DNA of 64,000 nt. It comes from Kappaphycus alvarezii. Taxonomy: Eukaryota > Rhodophyta > Florideophyceae > Gigartinales > Solieriaceae. Positions 1-12,489 of this stretch are shown piece by piece (the first letter of the stretch is position 1; each line of letters opens with the position of its first letter). A program made the position numbers and the translations under genes. Location of the stretch: contig NADL03000534.1 of assembly GCA_002205965.3 (NCBI GenBank), positions 806,001 through 870,000 of the forward strand, given 5' to 3'. A model generated the notes under the pieces. The model was not told the origin of the DNA and did no database searches. It saw nothing but the letters and a program-made list of their open reading frames with translations.

Positions 1-740
1 GTGGAGGAAAGGGATCTAATTAGAGGGTGTGTCGCAGGTTGAAACCCTTTGGGATGGGAGTGGGGTGTAGGTGGCGAAAGGCGTTCTGGGGACAGAAGGA
101 GAAGGCACGCTTAAAGCCAGCAAGAGGTACGCCGAAGTTCGGCCCGGTGCAGTCCACTCCAGGTCTAGAATCTAGACTCTAGATCGTCGAGAGTGTCGTA
201 AATGCTCGAGACCCTCCATCTCAGCAGTATCTTGGGCACGAAGATTCTGGTTAACTGGGAGGCGCGGAAATGAAGTCAACGGTGGATTGAGTTGTCGAGG
301 GGTCAGCAAGGCTGGAAATGTGGCGGTTCGAGAAGAGGATAGCACAGCGCAGGGTCGGGCTGTGGACGGTACATGACGGTTCCTACCGAGAGGGAACTGG
401 GACGGAAAAGTGGGGTATGCTCAGTTTGAACGGTGTAATGGTGATCCTGCCGGTATTCGGTAAGCTAGTGGCAGACTGAGATACCGAGCGGCACAGCAGG
501 GACCGGTAATAATGGCGGAAATTCCGAAAGTGCGACGACCGAGGGCATTTTACGTGTCTTTCTCACCCCATTTGTGCCCTTTAATTCGGTTCGATCGCGC
601 TTCCATGTGTGCTGAAATCTGGGCTACTTTAACCTTGACCGGAACTGCCGGTGCGCGGAGTCGACGGGTTAGCGTTTAGCATTACTTGTGAATACCTAGG
701 AAATGTCGTGGTATGTTCGAGTGTCACAAGTAATGATGAT
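1..740. other. No gene recognised
   Basis: I see no conserved reading frame on either strand. The only local structure is a run of overlapping TCTAGA palindromes at 163-183. The stretch may be the outer part of the decayed Gypsy-like element that follows, but nothing in it proves that. Confidence 0.4.
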
Positions 741-899
741 TCTTGGGCTGTAAGACCAACATAATCGCGCTATACTGCTGCATGAGGACTAACATGATAT
801 TAAGGTGTAGGAGCTCATTCAGGCATCCCTATTTGGGGCATAGTCCCAGACAAGAGCTTTCTTTTCGGGCTTGTTTCCAGGACATTAGTAACCTGGCCG

Positions 900-1880
900 G
901 GTACATCTTCGTATGGAACAGAAGAAAGTTGTCAAGGCCATTCGACCTTGTCCAGTAGTCCTACCCGAACGACACGTAGCGGGATACTTAATTCGTCCTC
1001 ACCCCTGTCGACGATTTTGTCGATGAGTTTGTAAAGGGACTAAGGTGTAGTGGCTAGACTGATAATCTCTTGAGGTACGTCGTTACCGCGGGAGGACACA
1101 GAAACGCTTCATGTGGCGAGGAGCGTGCACCGTTCGGTCTTGGAGTTGGATAGCGAGGTGATCGAATAAATTATAGGGGAGAATGGCAGTGATCCTAATT
1201 TTGGTTTCTTTGTTGTGCTTCGCAATACCTTGCTCTCAACGCTCGGTGAAAAGTTTGTGGACATCTCTGTGCACGTTGTTGAGCGAGGCTTGAAGCTTGC
1301 TAATATTCAACACTTGGACAGCGCGGACGTGAGTAATGTGCTTGGCCTTGAGGTGGTTAAGGTAGGAAGTGAGAATGCAGAGGATCTGGCGCTTAGGAGT
1401 TAAACTGGTCATTACTTCAGGTTGGCAGCGCACATTGCCATCAGGTCCACATCCTCCAAGCCTTTCCAGCCTGGATTCATTACGAGTGGTATCAATGGGA
1501 GGTAGGACTAAGGCCCAGTCTTGAGGCCCAAGCTTGATTCATGCCAGGATAGCTCGCTTAGCGCGGAGTGCAGAGCACACTATGGGTTCAACTGTGCCAT
1601 TTACCCAAAATTAGTAGTCCACGGTGAAGGTATGGCGGATGTGGTTTTTGTCGAAGCGAGGTGCTCCAGCACTTTGTTGTTGAAATGTGAGCCCTGATCA
1701 GAGACCCACATTTCAGGTATGGTGAGGGTACGGGTCCAGCGAGCTAAAATAGAAGCGGAGCGTGCCAAATCGGCAGTAAATGCAGGATCGAGCCACACAC
1801 ATCCGCTGAGGTCATCCTTGACTAGCGCACCAGTGCGTACTTGGCTTCAATTGTACAGAGCAGTACTGTACTGTACAGCA
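900..1880 (-). mobile_element. Gypsy-type retrotransposon remnant (integrase end)
   Basis: Minus-strand translation at 1601-1798 reads WVSDQGSHFNNKVLEHLA, the SDxGxxF signature around the second catalytic aspartate of retroviral-type integrases. Frames further along (1430-1580 and 1236-1433) resemble the region after the catalytic core, with a leucine-rich stretch, then LNNVHRDVHKLFTER, which looks like the helix before the C-terminal domain of Gypsy polyproteins. Stops and frame changes are frequent, so the element is dead. No LTRs or other domains were found. Assignment to Gypsy rather than another integrase-bearing element rests on this short match. Confidence 0.5.
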
Positions 1881-2060
1881 CGGTCCTTCGAGTTGATCTT
1901 ACTGTAAGGTAGAGAATAATGCGCGTCAAAGTACAGTAACTTTGCTCTCATTTTGGGACAGTAAACGATTCTGCGTTTCACAGTACTGTACTGTACTGTA
2001 CAGAGCAATATTCGAATTCTGACAGTATACGATTCAATATGGAACGATTCCTTACAGTTA
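1852..2060. promoter_or_regulatory. TACTGTA/TACAGTA cluster upstream of DOP1
   Basis: Two blocks of chained GTACTGTACTGTAC (1852-1879 and 1981-2004) are separated by about 100 bases that hold further single copies (TACTGTAAGG, TACAGTAAC, ACAGTA). The motif is its own near reverse complement. It sits about 260-470 bases before the DOP1 start codon. Similar clusters lie upstream of most other host genes here. Regulatory function is inference. Confidence 0.4.
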
Positions 2061-2318
2061 AGTTTCAACGTCAATCGTCAACAATTTGATGCTACGAGAC
2101 AATAACAGAGAGCAAAGTGATATCAACTGCCAAAGCTAACGTCATTACGTCACATGTTTATCAACTAAAGGTCCCCTCCCTAAAAACTTTCTTCGATTTC
2201 CGTCACACCACAAAGGAGCCAGAAACAGGTCCATTCCACGCCACCGGAATGGGTGGCATCCTTTCCAGTTCAAATCCGAATCATCCCACAGCTTGCTCTT
2301 CTTCCAACTGACTCCCAA

Positions 2319-5300
2319 ATGGATTCTGACGACGAACGTAACTTATCTCATTCCCAAAGCAAACAGTATGCGGCCCTTCGCTCGGATCTCGTTGCGGCTC
2401 TTGCCGCATTCGATCGTGCCAGGATTGGGCAGACCTTATCCACGATCTCCAACGCGTCAATCGAGTTTTAAACAAACACTTCACATCCACTTTCCTTCCA
2501 GAGAAGGCTCTTCTTGCCAAACGTTTATCCCAGTGTCTTACTTCATTCTTGCCGTCAGGTGTCCATCTAAAGGCTCTAGAGACTTATCATCTCGTCTTCA
2601 AGCGAATCGGTCCTGCACGGCTTGCTCGAGACCTACCGCTGTATGCTGGTGGCCTGTTTCCACTCTTCTCGCATTGTGCCACTTCACTCAAGGCACCGCT
2701 TTTATCTTTGTAATGAGACTCACTTCCTTCCACTTGGTCGTTTTGTGTCCGATCTTGGACGGCTTTGTTTTGGCCGTCTTACCGGGTGTTGAGGATGAGA
2801 GCTCTGAGTTTTATGCTCGCTCCAGAACCTTCTTGACCACATGGCCAATGCTGTTTCAGGATGTCGCAATATTTGCGAGGTCACTCTGGCGCGCGCTTTT
2901 GCTATCTCCCCCTATGCGCCTTTCCGCCGCGCATTATTTGCGTCATAAGCTTGCCGCAGACAATGAGCAATTCCGCACGGAGATGGTCCGTGACATGCCT
3001 CTTGTTGCACATGCAATTACCGCAGCCTTGTCTGACGATGATGCCCTCACCCAGAGAAGTGTCCTAGACTTGCTATTAGGGGAACTCGCTCTTGATTCAC
3101 CTTTTTTTCAGGCAAAGAACGAAAAAGAACGGGACGCTGCAGTCGCAGTAGTCGGGGGCGTTTTTTGGCGCTTGATGAAGAGGGACATGATTTGACAAAA
3201 CGCGTACATGCGTGGTTGCTGGGAGGGAAGGATTCGAGTGAAGGCATTGAATTTTGTACCAGGTATTCAAATGATCTCGTTCTAGCAGCCATGGCTAGCG
3301 AGGTAAATTCTTCGCTGAGGGGATTGGCGGGGAGGAGTGCAAGCATTTGCTACGAGGCCGTGTCGAGTTGCGGGAGCCCTGATGAATCGCGCAGAACTTT
3401 CTACGTGCCTTGGCCATCACCTCGCTTTACGCGTTTTGAAGTATGGGCGCGCTGCGGTGGGAGGTGAAGAAAATGAGCATGAGCGGGAAATTCGTCATTC
3501 CATCTCAGAGCTACTACAGGACTTGGGCAGCGGCAGAGTATTTGCGGAACTGGAAAAGATGGTTGGCGGAGAACGGGAGAAGACCTATGAAGACTTTGAG
3601 CTTTTATCGTTCGCGCTTTCAATGTTTCCAACTACTGACGAAATTGTCAGGAAGAAGCATTTGCCTGCGCTACTGCGGGTTGCAGTACAATCGCTTATTG
3701 CAATTTCTACAGATACCGCAACGTTGGACAAAGCGGTTTCATTTTGCAGCGAAGCGATTCAATCAATGCGACTATCTCGGACAGCGAAAACAGATGATTC
3801 CGTCATCAAGGATTTGAAAATTACCGTCTCGTCGTTTGCATCATTTTTCGTAGCTTGGCTGGCGCATGTCGTTGAGTCTGCACCAGTTGAATTGCGAAGG
3901 GCCTACAGTAATGTGACGGTGGGGCAGGAATACGCAGCTGAGGTAAGAATGGCCGCGGTCCATGAGACGCGAAAGGAATGTATCACTCTCGCGAGGAGTG
4001 CATGTTCTTTCTTTGTGGCTGCAACAGAGGCCGAAGTGGGTGGTATTGAGACGCTTCGTGTCTCATTGCAGGCCACTGCAAAATGTGCAAACACGGCAGA
4101 TGTTCGCATTTCGCTTGCTGGCGCCCGAGCCTTTTCTGAAATTTCTCCCAAAGCTTCTTACTTTCACTCTCGACGAGGAGACGATGACGAGCAGGCACTC
4201 GGAATTATTCGCAGGTGTTGGCGTCAGATGCATCCCTCCCTGCGCACCGCGACGCCGCAGAGTGCTCAAGTTTTCCTAAGTCTTCAACGTCAGTTTCCGG
4301 AAGAAGCGAAGAACGTAATTGCTGATGGAATCCTTTCAACGGATCTATCTCGGCGCCTACGCAACCTGGAGAGATTTGCATGCCTTTGGCGATTATCTGT
4401 AGAGCATCGTTTGATGCCGTTTCCAGCCGACAACGGCCTCTTTTTGATGCTAGACGCTTTAACTGATGAAGACTGGGCACCGAAAATGCTTGCCCGATCT
4501 TGGCTGTCGGACGCCCTCGAGGTAGATGCAAGCTCTGTCTTGGATGCCCTTTAAGGCTTCTGCTAACTCCAGAATCACGTACAGCTGGTGCACACCACGA
4601 GTTTACCGCTGCTTACGACGCGCCGAGAGCTCTCTACGGGTTTCAAGTTTTACGGGGTATATTGGAGAGTTGTACAGCTGCGCACGTTTCTTCACGGAGC
4701 AGACCTACGTCTTGCAATCTCCGTCCCCTGCTCCACTGCGAGATGGAAAGAGAGGTCGCACCGGAGTACGTGCACTTGCAGGTGCCTCTTTGTCACCAAG
4801 GACAAATCAAGCAATGCTTGCAGTTTTCGCAGTCACTAGGGTTTGAGAAGGGATACAGCAACGGATTCCTCTCAGGACGACGCCGGAAAAGAAGGATCCG
4901 TAAAACTAAGGCACTTACTACCCGCCACCAACTACGTTGTTGCTGTGGCCTTGGCGTGCCTGTCGTACCTTCGCGGCCGAGTCCCACAGCGGTTCACAAC
5001 GGCGATGAACCTTGGCCATAAAAACTTCGAACAGATGCTTAGCAGCGACAGTATCAATGCAACAAACTCCTTGGAAATCGCTGATGATGATTTTGAATGG
5101 CTTTCTGCGGGTCTTGGGTTTAAATCCCTTCAAGAACTCCACGCTGGTGTTTGCGCAGCAGCAGCTGAGTGCCTGGCGACCTTGTTTCGTTCTATTCCAG
5201 TGCCAGCCAGCTGAGCTCATATGTATCAAACTCTTTTGCCGAACCGATTCTGACGCTAATTCGGAAATGCGCCGATAGTGCGGATCCCGTTCTGCAGCTG

Positions 5301-8300
5301 CATTTTCTTAACACTGTGTCTTTCTTGGTCACGGCAGACGGTCCCTGTTATTTCTCATCCATTCGAGGGAAGGAGGCTTTCACTAAACCAGAGCCAGGCA
5401 GAATTCGATTATCCTACTCCGATAGTTATAATCATCTGCCAAGTGCAAAGTCTGGAGATGAGAAATCTAAGGGATTACAAGTCGGGGCAGTCGAGACCCT
5501 GAGCGACTTCATCCCATGGCTACTAGACGGCGTATCAGCGACATGTAGTGGGGCCATCCTGGGAACAACACGGGGTCAAACGAGGTCCTCGGCGTACGAC
5601 GCAGGTGGATCTTATTCATTGAGACAGTGATTCGGAACGTTGGAGTAACTTTGCCGATTGTAACAGAAGGATTGCTTCTAGTTTTCGGCGAGCTTTTGCA
5701 AATGCAAACAGGAAAAGCCGTAGCAGACCTTGTAGCTGCTGACAGCGAATTCTCCGAGTTGATGAGACTCTTGTACTGCTAGAGGGACTAGCTGTTGTGG
5801 TGACGAACGTATTGTGGTCATTTGAATACGCTCTATCAAGTGGAGACCTGAATGATGATACCCAAGCGCATTTCAGAACTCAAAACGAAAATTTGCGGCC
5901 ATCGCGGACAGCAGGGGCCCATGACGGATATGTGAGCAGTGAAGCAGACATTCAGGCAGTTGATGGTGGTAATGATGCGACAAATCCTAATGCTGCTCAA
6001 AACGGACATGTTGAATTCGCTCCACAAGCCTGAGCGAACGACGAATGTAACAACTGCTACTGCGATGATAAATGCGATAAATCCTCTGCGAATGATCAAT
6101 GAATTCGTGAAGGACGTTCTCGGAGGGACAGGATCTGATGGTGCACACCGATTGCTTGACCCGCGAAGGTCGGCTGCCCGGATTTTGTTTTGTCTTCTTC
6201 CAGCACTCCTAGAAAGAGTTGCACAGGTATGGGGTCCGCTCTCTGAGAGCCTCACTATTGGAAGTGGATACAGAAATATCTCGAGGTGAAGATAGCGAGC
6301 CCCCACGACTATCTACTGAGATACCAAAAGAGAGAAGACAGGCGCAGAGAATTTCAGTTCTCGCCATATTGGAACCTTTATTCGAACTTCGACAAACGGA
6401 TGTTGTGGCGTCAGTTGTGGCGCTATTTTCAATGGGAGCAAGATGAGTACGGGTCACTCTCGCCCAATGACGGCGTAGAAAGCCCTGCGAGGATGGCCTG
6501 CCATATTTTGCATGCAATTGAGGATGCAAGTCCAGAGGTAGTTGTGGGCTGTGTGAAGCGTGTATTTGAGAAGTCAGTTAAATGGGATTTGACCAGCGCA
6601 GACGCAAGAGATGGCGTCAAGCAATCCTCACTGCGAGAGAACGCCAGAAGGGCTATTGAAAGAGTTATGAGGGAGGGCTTTGGGATGTGCCAGAAAACGA
6701 GATCAAAAGCATTGGACGAGTAAAGCCTTGCGAATCTGGGTCCGCACTTCCGGGTGGTTCAGTCGGGCTGGAGATGGGCCCGAGCTCTTATCAGCCCGGT
6801 AACCGCACACCAACAAGTCACACCGACATATTCTACTGGGGAGATTTCTTTGCCGTGAACGCACCTGGTAGTTTGGAGACGGCGTTTCAACTTTCTGGAG
6901 GTCTTTCTGACAACTCGGAAGGATGCAGAGGAAATCCAGCCGGTGTTTCCATCTCTATATGCGCTTTGAAGGATGCATTGTTGAACTGTCGGAGAAAGGG
7001 ACAGTGATCGCTGTGCTAAAGGTACTCGGGGCATTCATCTCAAGAAGTCCTTGCCCATTTCCAGACCGAAAATTGCGGAGAGACGTTATGAGCCTGGCTG
7101 TGTCAGCGATAACAACAGTTAGCAGTTTAGCAGCTTGCTCTCTCTTGAAATTTCTTCTGAAGAACTTAACGGGCACGCAAAAGATGTCTTTCAGAGAGAG
7201 CTTGCTGTTCTTGCACTTCGCGTTTTAGCCGACACTGTCCCTGGACTTGTTGACTCAAGTTTTCTCGATGAAAAGCCGCAATTGTCAACTACTGTTTCCA
7301 CATGTCTGGCTCCAGCTGTTGCGTTGAGAAAGGCAGCCGGCCGTGCTGCTTCGAAAAAAGCTGTGTCAGAGAGTAATAGAAAGCTGCGTCTATCATCACG
7401 GGATGATCACCAAAGCGGCGCGCAGAACACCGGCTCGATATACTAACTTCGAAAGCCTCAACGGAAGTTTACTTCAAGTGAGCAGACGGGATTGGGGGTG
7501 AAGCTGGTAAGACGAGACTTGGTTACTCTTCTAGAAGATCCAACTTCTTTTTCGGAAAGGAGGATGGGGTACTGGAGAAAACGTCGAAAATCGTGCGAGA
7601 AGTTATAGCGGGTGGAGGGGCAGCGACTGTGCTGAATTCGATTGGTTCCACTGCATCAAATGGAGCGCAGGGAATCCCCAGTTTATTTGCGGGTCGGGAT
7701 TCCGAAACTGTTATGAGAGCTCGTGCCATTAGAAGAATGGCATTTTGCGTATTTGTGTCTGAACCGGACTTTTACTCGCCGCAGTTGCCGTTTGTGTTAG
7801 AGAGAATACGTGACGCACTTCGCGTTGGAGACTCTCGACTCATTATTGAATGCCTTTTATGTCTTCGAGCCCTGTTGTTAAGAATAGGGCCGTCATCTGT
7901 CTCTGCATTTCGTGCAACTACATTGTCGGAGATTTTCCGCATTGCATCGAATCCACGTGAGGATTTAAATGCAACGCTAGCGGCACTCAAGTTTCTAGAT
8001 CTAACTACTTTATTATCTCCGGCGGACTTTGGGTACGAGAGGTGCTTTTTTTTCGGAGAAGGTAATCTGCCCAAGGTGGCACTGGGAAGTGAACTGAAAG
8101 CATTTAGGCCGCTTGCAGACACTCTGTCACTGCTTTGGACAGGAGACGATCAAAGTGCTGAGGAGACATTCAAGCCACCGTTCCGACTTGAGCGGGGACG
8201 AACGGTGCTTGCGGCGAATGAGCTGCAGACTGTAGATGAGGAACTGTTGGGAAGATACGCGAGGGCACTGGAGATGCGCAACGCAATGCCGGATATGAAA

Positions 8301-8360
8301 GCGGTAGAGGTGGATAGAGAGGGGATTTGTGATGAGCTAGAAAGGGAGTTTGTGCAATAG
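2319..8360 (+). CDS. DOP1: DOP1 / Dopey family protein (interrupted by indels)
   Basis: Dopey proteins are very large, essential leucine-rich proteins that act with MON2 and P4-ATPase flippases in endosome-Golgi membrane traffic. The start at 2319 gives MDSDDERNLSHSQSKQYAAL. The diagnostic N-terminal Dopey domain follows in changing frames: a segment reading LPSGVHLKALETYHLVFKR at about 2550-2610, then DLPLYAGGLFPLFSHC, then VLPGVEDESSEFYARS. The C-terminal part (7593-8360) has the family's RIRDALRVGDSRLIIECLL and ALKFLDL segments and ends at a TAG. The span of about 6 kb (about 2,000 residues) suits a Dopey protein. At least ten frame changes are needed. The frames on each side continue the same protein, so indel errors are more likely than pseudogenisation. 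The middle third is poorly conserved in the family and is assigned by continuity only. Confidence 0.82.
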
Positions 8361-9580
8361 GTTGATGGATGTATGGTGAATGTAGAGGACTGGTTTGTTT
8401 GTGGTAGTGGATAAAATGAAAGCATGATGGATTGATGGCATTTCGGAAAAAGAAAATGAGGAGTGAATTTCCTACTAGTTGGGAAGTGTGAAGTTTATGA
8501 TGCAGACGACTCTGCGGGGTGAGGAGTAGCGTATTTGGCTAGTTCAACAGAGTTTTCTTTGTAGCCCGTGAGACGGGCAAACGTAGATTGAAACCAAGGG
8601 TGAGGCCGAAGAGAGTGCCGAGAGAAGCGCAAACATACATGGATGGTCGCATCAAAACCGGGCGACCTAGACGTCAAAGCGCAAGACAAAAGACGGAATT
8701 GCGGGCAGCAAAGACGCGGGCAAGTAAAGGTTAGGGTTAACACGAGAAAGTGGAGGAGGGCAAGAATTGCATGGCGAGTAGACGGGATTGTGTGGATGAA
8801 TGAGGGTTGGAATGACGGACCTGCCCAATAACCAAAGGGAGCTGAGGCGGCGGTGGCGAGGGCGACGATCTGCCAGTCGCTGGATCGATATGCGGCGACG
8901 ACTGCGCAAAGGTGGGATCGCGCTCTATGATGGGGTATTTGGCCTTGTTTGTGGGGTAACTCATGGGGATTGGGGGGGGGTTGGACTTTGTTGATGTTGG
9001 TTGAGGGGTGGGTTTTGGTGGGGCTGGACTGGGATGGGGTGGCGGAAATGGGAGCGGGGAGTGGGGTGGGGGATTTTGGGGCGTGGCAATGATGATGGAC
9101 ATACAGTGCAATGAGAGATCAGTTGAAATTGTGCAAAGAGTAATTTGGTGTTTCTGTGGATTTAGTGTAATTTGAACATGCGGATGAAATTACTGCGCGA
9201 GCTTGTTTACAGTGGATTGGTGTAATGTAGGGCATATCATACTTGAGGTGACAGTAAATTGTAACAGTCAAGCTGTGATAGAGTCCGTTGATTGGCTGTA
9301 TACGTTGTTGTATATTGATACCAGTCGCTCTCGAGTCAACGCAAGCAAATGTGCCTGTTTGGTGCAGTGTGGCAAGGATGAAGTGGGCTTCTTTTTTTAT
9401 TGATGTCATTGCCCTGTTGAAGGCGGTTTTGAAAAGATTGTGGGTATAACGCCTCCACTTGCCAGTCAATTTTTGCAGATTAAAAGTGCAACGCTCAGAT
9501 TTTATGGGGCAACTTAAATAAAAAGCAAATGAAGTGGAATACCGAAATTATTCGCTCCAACAAATTTTGCGGGAACGGTA
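8361..9580. other. Intergenic, no gene recognised
   Basis: Open frames here are low-complexity, proline- or glycine-rich shadows. The plus strand is strongly G-rich at about 8960-9075, with long G runs. I see no conserved protein, RNA gene or transposon domain. Confidence 0.4.
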
Positions 9581-9612
9581 TCGTACGTACAGTACTGTAC
9601 TGTACTGTACAT
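9581..9612. promoter_or_regulatory. TACAGTACTGTA palindrome cluster upstream of the DUF1295 gene
   Basis: Chained GTAC/ACAGTACTGTAC units include the perfect 12-base palindrome TACAGTACTGTA at 9588-9599. The cluster lies about 400 bases before the start codon at 10006. A C-rich leader follows (about 9830-10005). Confidence 0.4.
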
Positions 9613-10005
9613 GGGCCTGCATCAGCGCAATCGCCTAGTATATCGTTAGTCAAGCAGATGAGATTGAAGGGCCATTAACACGCCATCACAGCTCCGCGTC
9701 ATTCCCATGCGCTCTCCACCAGGCCCTCATTTTCAAACCCTTCCATATCATCCATATTGCTTATAAAGGGCCCCCCTACCGGCAACAAACGAGACCGCTT
9801 CACTACCGGTTATTGACAAAATTCTCTCACAGCGCACCAATCCGCCACCCCTACACCTCAACCCTCCCACAACAAACGTCAACCCCCCTGGACCGCCACT
9901 TTAACCAGCCTCGTGTTCATCCCAAACCTGTTTCCCACTCATCCGACCCGCATCGTTCAAAAACTTGCCCAAACACCAATCATTCCCACCGAGTCACCAC
10001 CCCCA

Positions 10006-10962
10006 ATGGCCAACGTGCTTGATGAACGTCTTCTCGCCCTGACGGCAATCATAACAATTGCCTTTCAGTTTACCTTTTTCCTCATCACTTATGCCCTCCG
10101 CTTCGACAAGGTAACTGACTTTGCAGGCACTACCAACTTTCTAATTCTCGCCGTTGTCACTCTGACGGTGGGCGGTAACTATAGTGCCCGACAGATTGTT
10201 GTTAGCACGTGTGTGTTTGCATGGGGTGTGCGCCTGTGCGCGTTTTTACTGTACCGGATTATCCTGTGGGGAGACCGCCGGTTCGATGACAAGAGAAATA
10301 ACATTGTGAATTTGGCCGGGTTTTGGATATTGCAGGCGATTTGGGTGTGGACGGTGTCATTGCCGGTGACTATTTTAAACTCCAAGAGCGGAGACCAGGT
10401 TGTGCCGTTAAATGGATCGGATTATGTGGGGTGGAGTCTGTTTGGGATTGGTGTTGTCTTGGAGGCTGTGGCGGATCAACAAAAGTTGATATACAAGCGG
10501 ACGGAGGCGAGTCGTGGGAGATGGACTGAATGTGGGGGTGTGGAAATGGTCGCGGCACCCCAACTTTTTCGGGGAGATGATTGTGTGGTGGGGTTTGTAC
10601 GTGTCGGCGAGGAATGAATTTGTGGGAGGCGAGCAAGCGGCGGTGGTTGGTCCATTGTTCATCACGTTGCTGTTGATGTTTGTCAGTGGGATACCGATTT
10701 TGGAGAGGAGCGCAGATGAGAGGTACGGGAGGAGAGAGGAGTATCAAAGATACAAGAAGAGGACTAGTGTGTTGATTTTAATCCCCCGGCGCTGTACGAG
10801 AGAGTACCGGAGGTGATTAAGAGGACTGTGTTGCTTGATTTCAAACTGTACAATCCGGGTCCCAAAAGCGAGCAGGATGAGGTGATTGGGGGCGGAAAGG
10901 CAAATGAGGGAACCGAGTTGATGACTGAGAATGGGAAGGGCAAGGGGACGCCCGACGTGTAA
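10006..10962 (+). CDS. DUF1295 / steroid 5-alpha-reductase-like membrane enzyme (two 1-bp frame breaks)
   Basis: The start at 10006 (MANVLDERLLALTAII) opens a multi-pass membrane protein of the DUF1295 family. This family is related to steroid 5-alpha-reductases and isoprenylcysteine methyltransferases, which use cofactor at the membrane face. Helices are visible at about residues 10-30, 40-60, 65-85, 105-125 and 145-160. The family signature WKWSRHPNFFGEMIVWWG, whose His-Pro-Asn-Phe-Phe-Gly-Glu is the cofactor-site motif, follows at about 10539-10590, but one frame over. Removing one G from the G5 run at 10534-10538 joins the two halves. A second break in the C run near 10783 (one C missing) restores the family ending LYERVPEVIKRTVLLDF and the TAA at 10960-10962. 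The substrate cannot be told from sequence. Confidence 0.85.
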
Positions 10963-11704
10963 AATGTTGTCCGGGGGGCAAGGCGACAGGGGGTGCGTGG
11001 CAGGACGACATGGGGCCGTGCTGAGTGCAGTGCATATGAGCGGCGGGCTGGACCGCGTACGGTGGTGCGGTAGCAATGACAGTGTTGAGCTTGCGACGGT
11101 CTGGGCGCATGTGGGGTCATGGGCGCGGGCGGTAGCAATGGGACCAGGTGGTGCAGTGGGTTGCTTGCTAGTCGTGGGTGTTGATGTGAGGGGTGGGGTG
11201 ACTGGTCGGGTGTGGATCATGCGGTTGTACGGGCATAGGCTGTCGGATATGCGTGTGGTGGTTGGTAGCGCACGTGGAGTCGGTAGCGAGTTATGTTGAC
11301 ATTTTGAGGGGCCGGAGATGTATTGCTGCGTGGTAAATTTACCTAACTGCTGTGTTGCTGGGGTGTTGTGGGTTTAGCCTGAATGAGGAGTGGTAGGGTC
11401 TGGCGGTGGTGGACAAGTTTTCAGTGCGCGATGTTGTTGGCTGGCTACTGGGTGGTACGATTGCGAGTGGCTCTTTAAGTGGCGACGTTTGGGGAGAAGG
11501 TAGGTTAGGTGTTGCGGGATATTTATGTGGATGTGAGCTGATGCTGGCAACGAAGAGGCAGAGTTTATTAATGCGAAGGATGAATTGGGCGTGCTGTTGT
11601 TGGTTGAGGATTATTGGAAATTACGCAAAGGATAAAAATTACCGAAAGAGAAATAGAGCTTGAAGCATTGGGCTCGTTCGATGCTCCAAGCGGGACCATT
11701 CTTA
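10963..11704. other. Intergenic, no gene recognised
   Basis: The plus strand is GT-rich and has no supported frame. It lies between the DUF1295 stop and the repeat cluster upstream of XPO7. Confidence 0.4.
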
Positions 11705-11757
11705 TTACTGTACTCTGTACAGTACTCTGTACAGTACTGTACCGTACCGTACCGTAT
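11705..11757. promoter_or_regulatory. GTAC-palindrome cluster upstream of XPO7
   Basis: This is a run of CTGTACAGTACT units ending in three CCGTA steps, with the perfect palindrome TACAGTACTGTA at 11730-11741. It lies about 735 bases before the XPO7 start. The longest chained example in the window is here. Confidence 0.4.
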
Positions 11758-11934
11758 CACACCACGATGGCGCGCCCGTCGTATCTTCAAAAGGGACTTG
11801 CGACGTCACAACCACCTCGAGACAAGTGAATATTTCTAAAATTTTATAATTATTTTTCTTTTTACATGGTGAATCTGCCCCTGCTATCCCGTGACAAGTT
11901 ACCAAAATGTCCAACAACATTTGCCATTTTTTTC

Positions 11935-12489
11935 GTATTTCCCCCCCAAACCCTGCCTCACCGCACCCCTCCCCTTTCTTACTTCATCGTCCAGTTCAAA
12001 CTTGACCTTGCCCCTCGTCCTCCTTTCCCCGAACACTTCCCTACCTTTGCCCCTCCCATCAACCATACCATCATTGCCTCGGACTGTCTGATCGGCATTT
12101 GTAATCCCACTCGCATTAGATCCGATAGCCTCCCTCCTCCCCTTCCACCAAAACACTGCTGCACCCCTCGCAACTTCCCTCACCCCAACCTACCCCCCTT
12201 TCCCTTTCCCCCTGTCCCGTCCCTCCTTACACTTCCATAACCCCCACCTTTCAAAAAAAAACATCTCTACCCCCGTCCCCCTTTCCAACCTCTGCTCCAT
12301 TCACTCTCCTCAACTCCTCCGTCCCCACCCACCCCTCCTCATCATACCCCACAGTTCCCCACCCTGAGTCAAACCACGCAACTCCCACCCCCTGACAACC
12401 ATCTTCCATCCACCCCATTCTTCACCCTTTCCGCCCTCCTCCAACTCCCCTCCCCACCCCCTTCATCCCCACCTCCCAACTACTCGCCC
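11935..12489 (+). promoter_or_regulatory. C-rich, G-poor leader of XPO7
   Basis: About 550 bases immediately before the XPO7 start codon are strongly pyrimidine-rich on the sense strand, with many CCCC runs and few G. No conserved frame runs through it. The same bias is seen in the sense-strand leader of the DUF1295 gene, just upstream of RPN11 (minus sense) and in the first intron of the Myb-like gene. This points to a promoter or 5' UTR property rather than coding sequence. Confidence 0.4.

Noticed and set aside
163..183. TCTAGA palindrome run as a functional site
   Set aside because: Too short and unique in the window; chance or a small microsatellite is enough.
8667..9111. Proline-rich minus-strand frame
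   Set aside because: Reflects the G-rich plus strand at 8960-9075; no conserved motif.
10534..10538. Programmed frameshift in the DUF1295 gene
   Set aside because: Isolated one-base shifts occur in nearly all conserved genes here and at unrelated sites, so a dedicated recoding signal is not needed to explain this one.
10744..11220. Minus-strand Pro/Thr-rich frames opposite the end of the DUF1295 gene
   Set aside because: Antisense to a supported coding region and compositional in nature.
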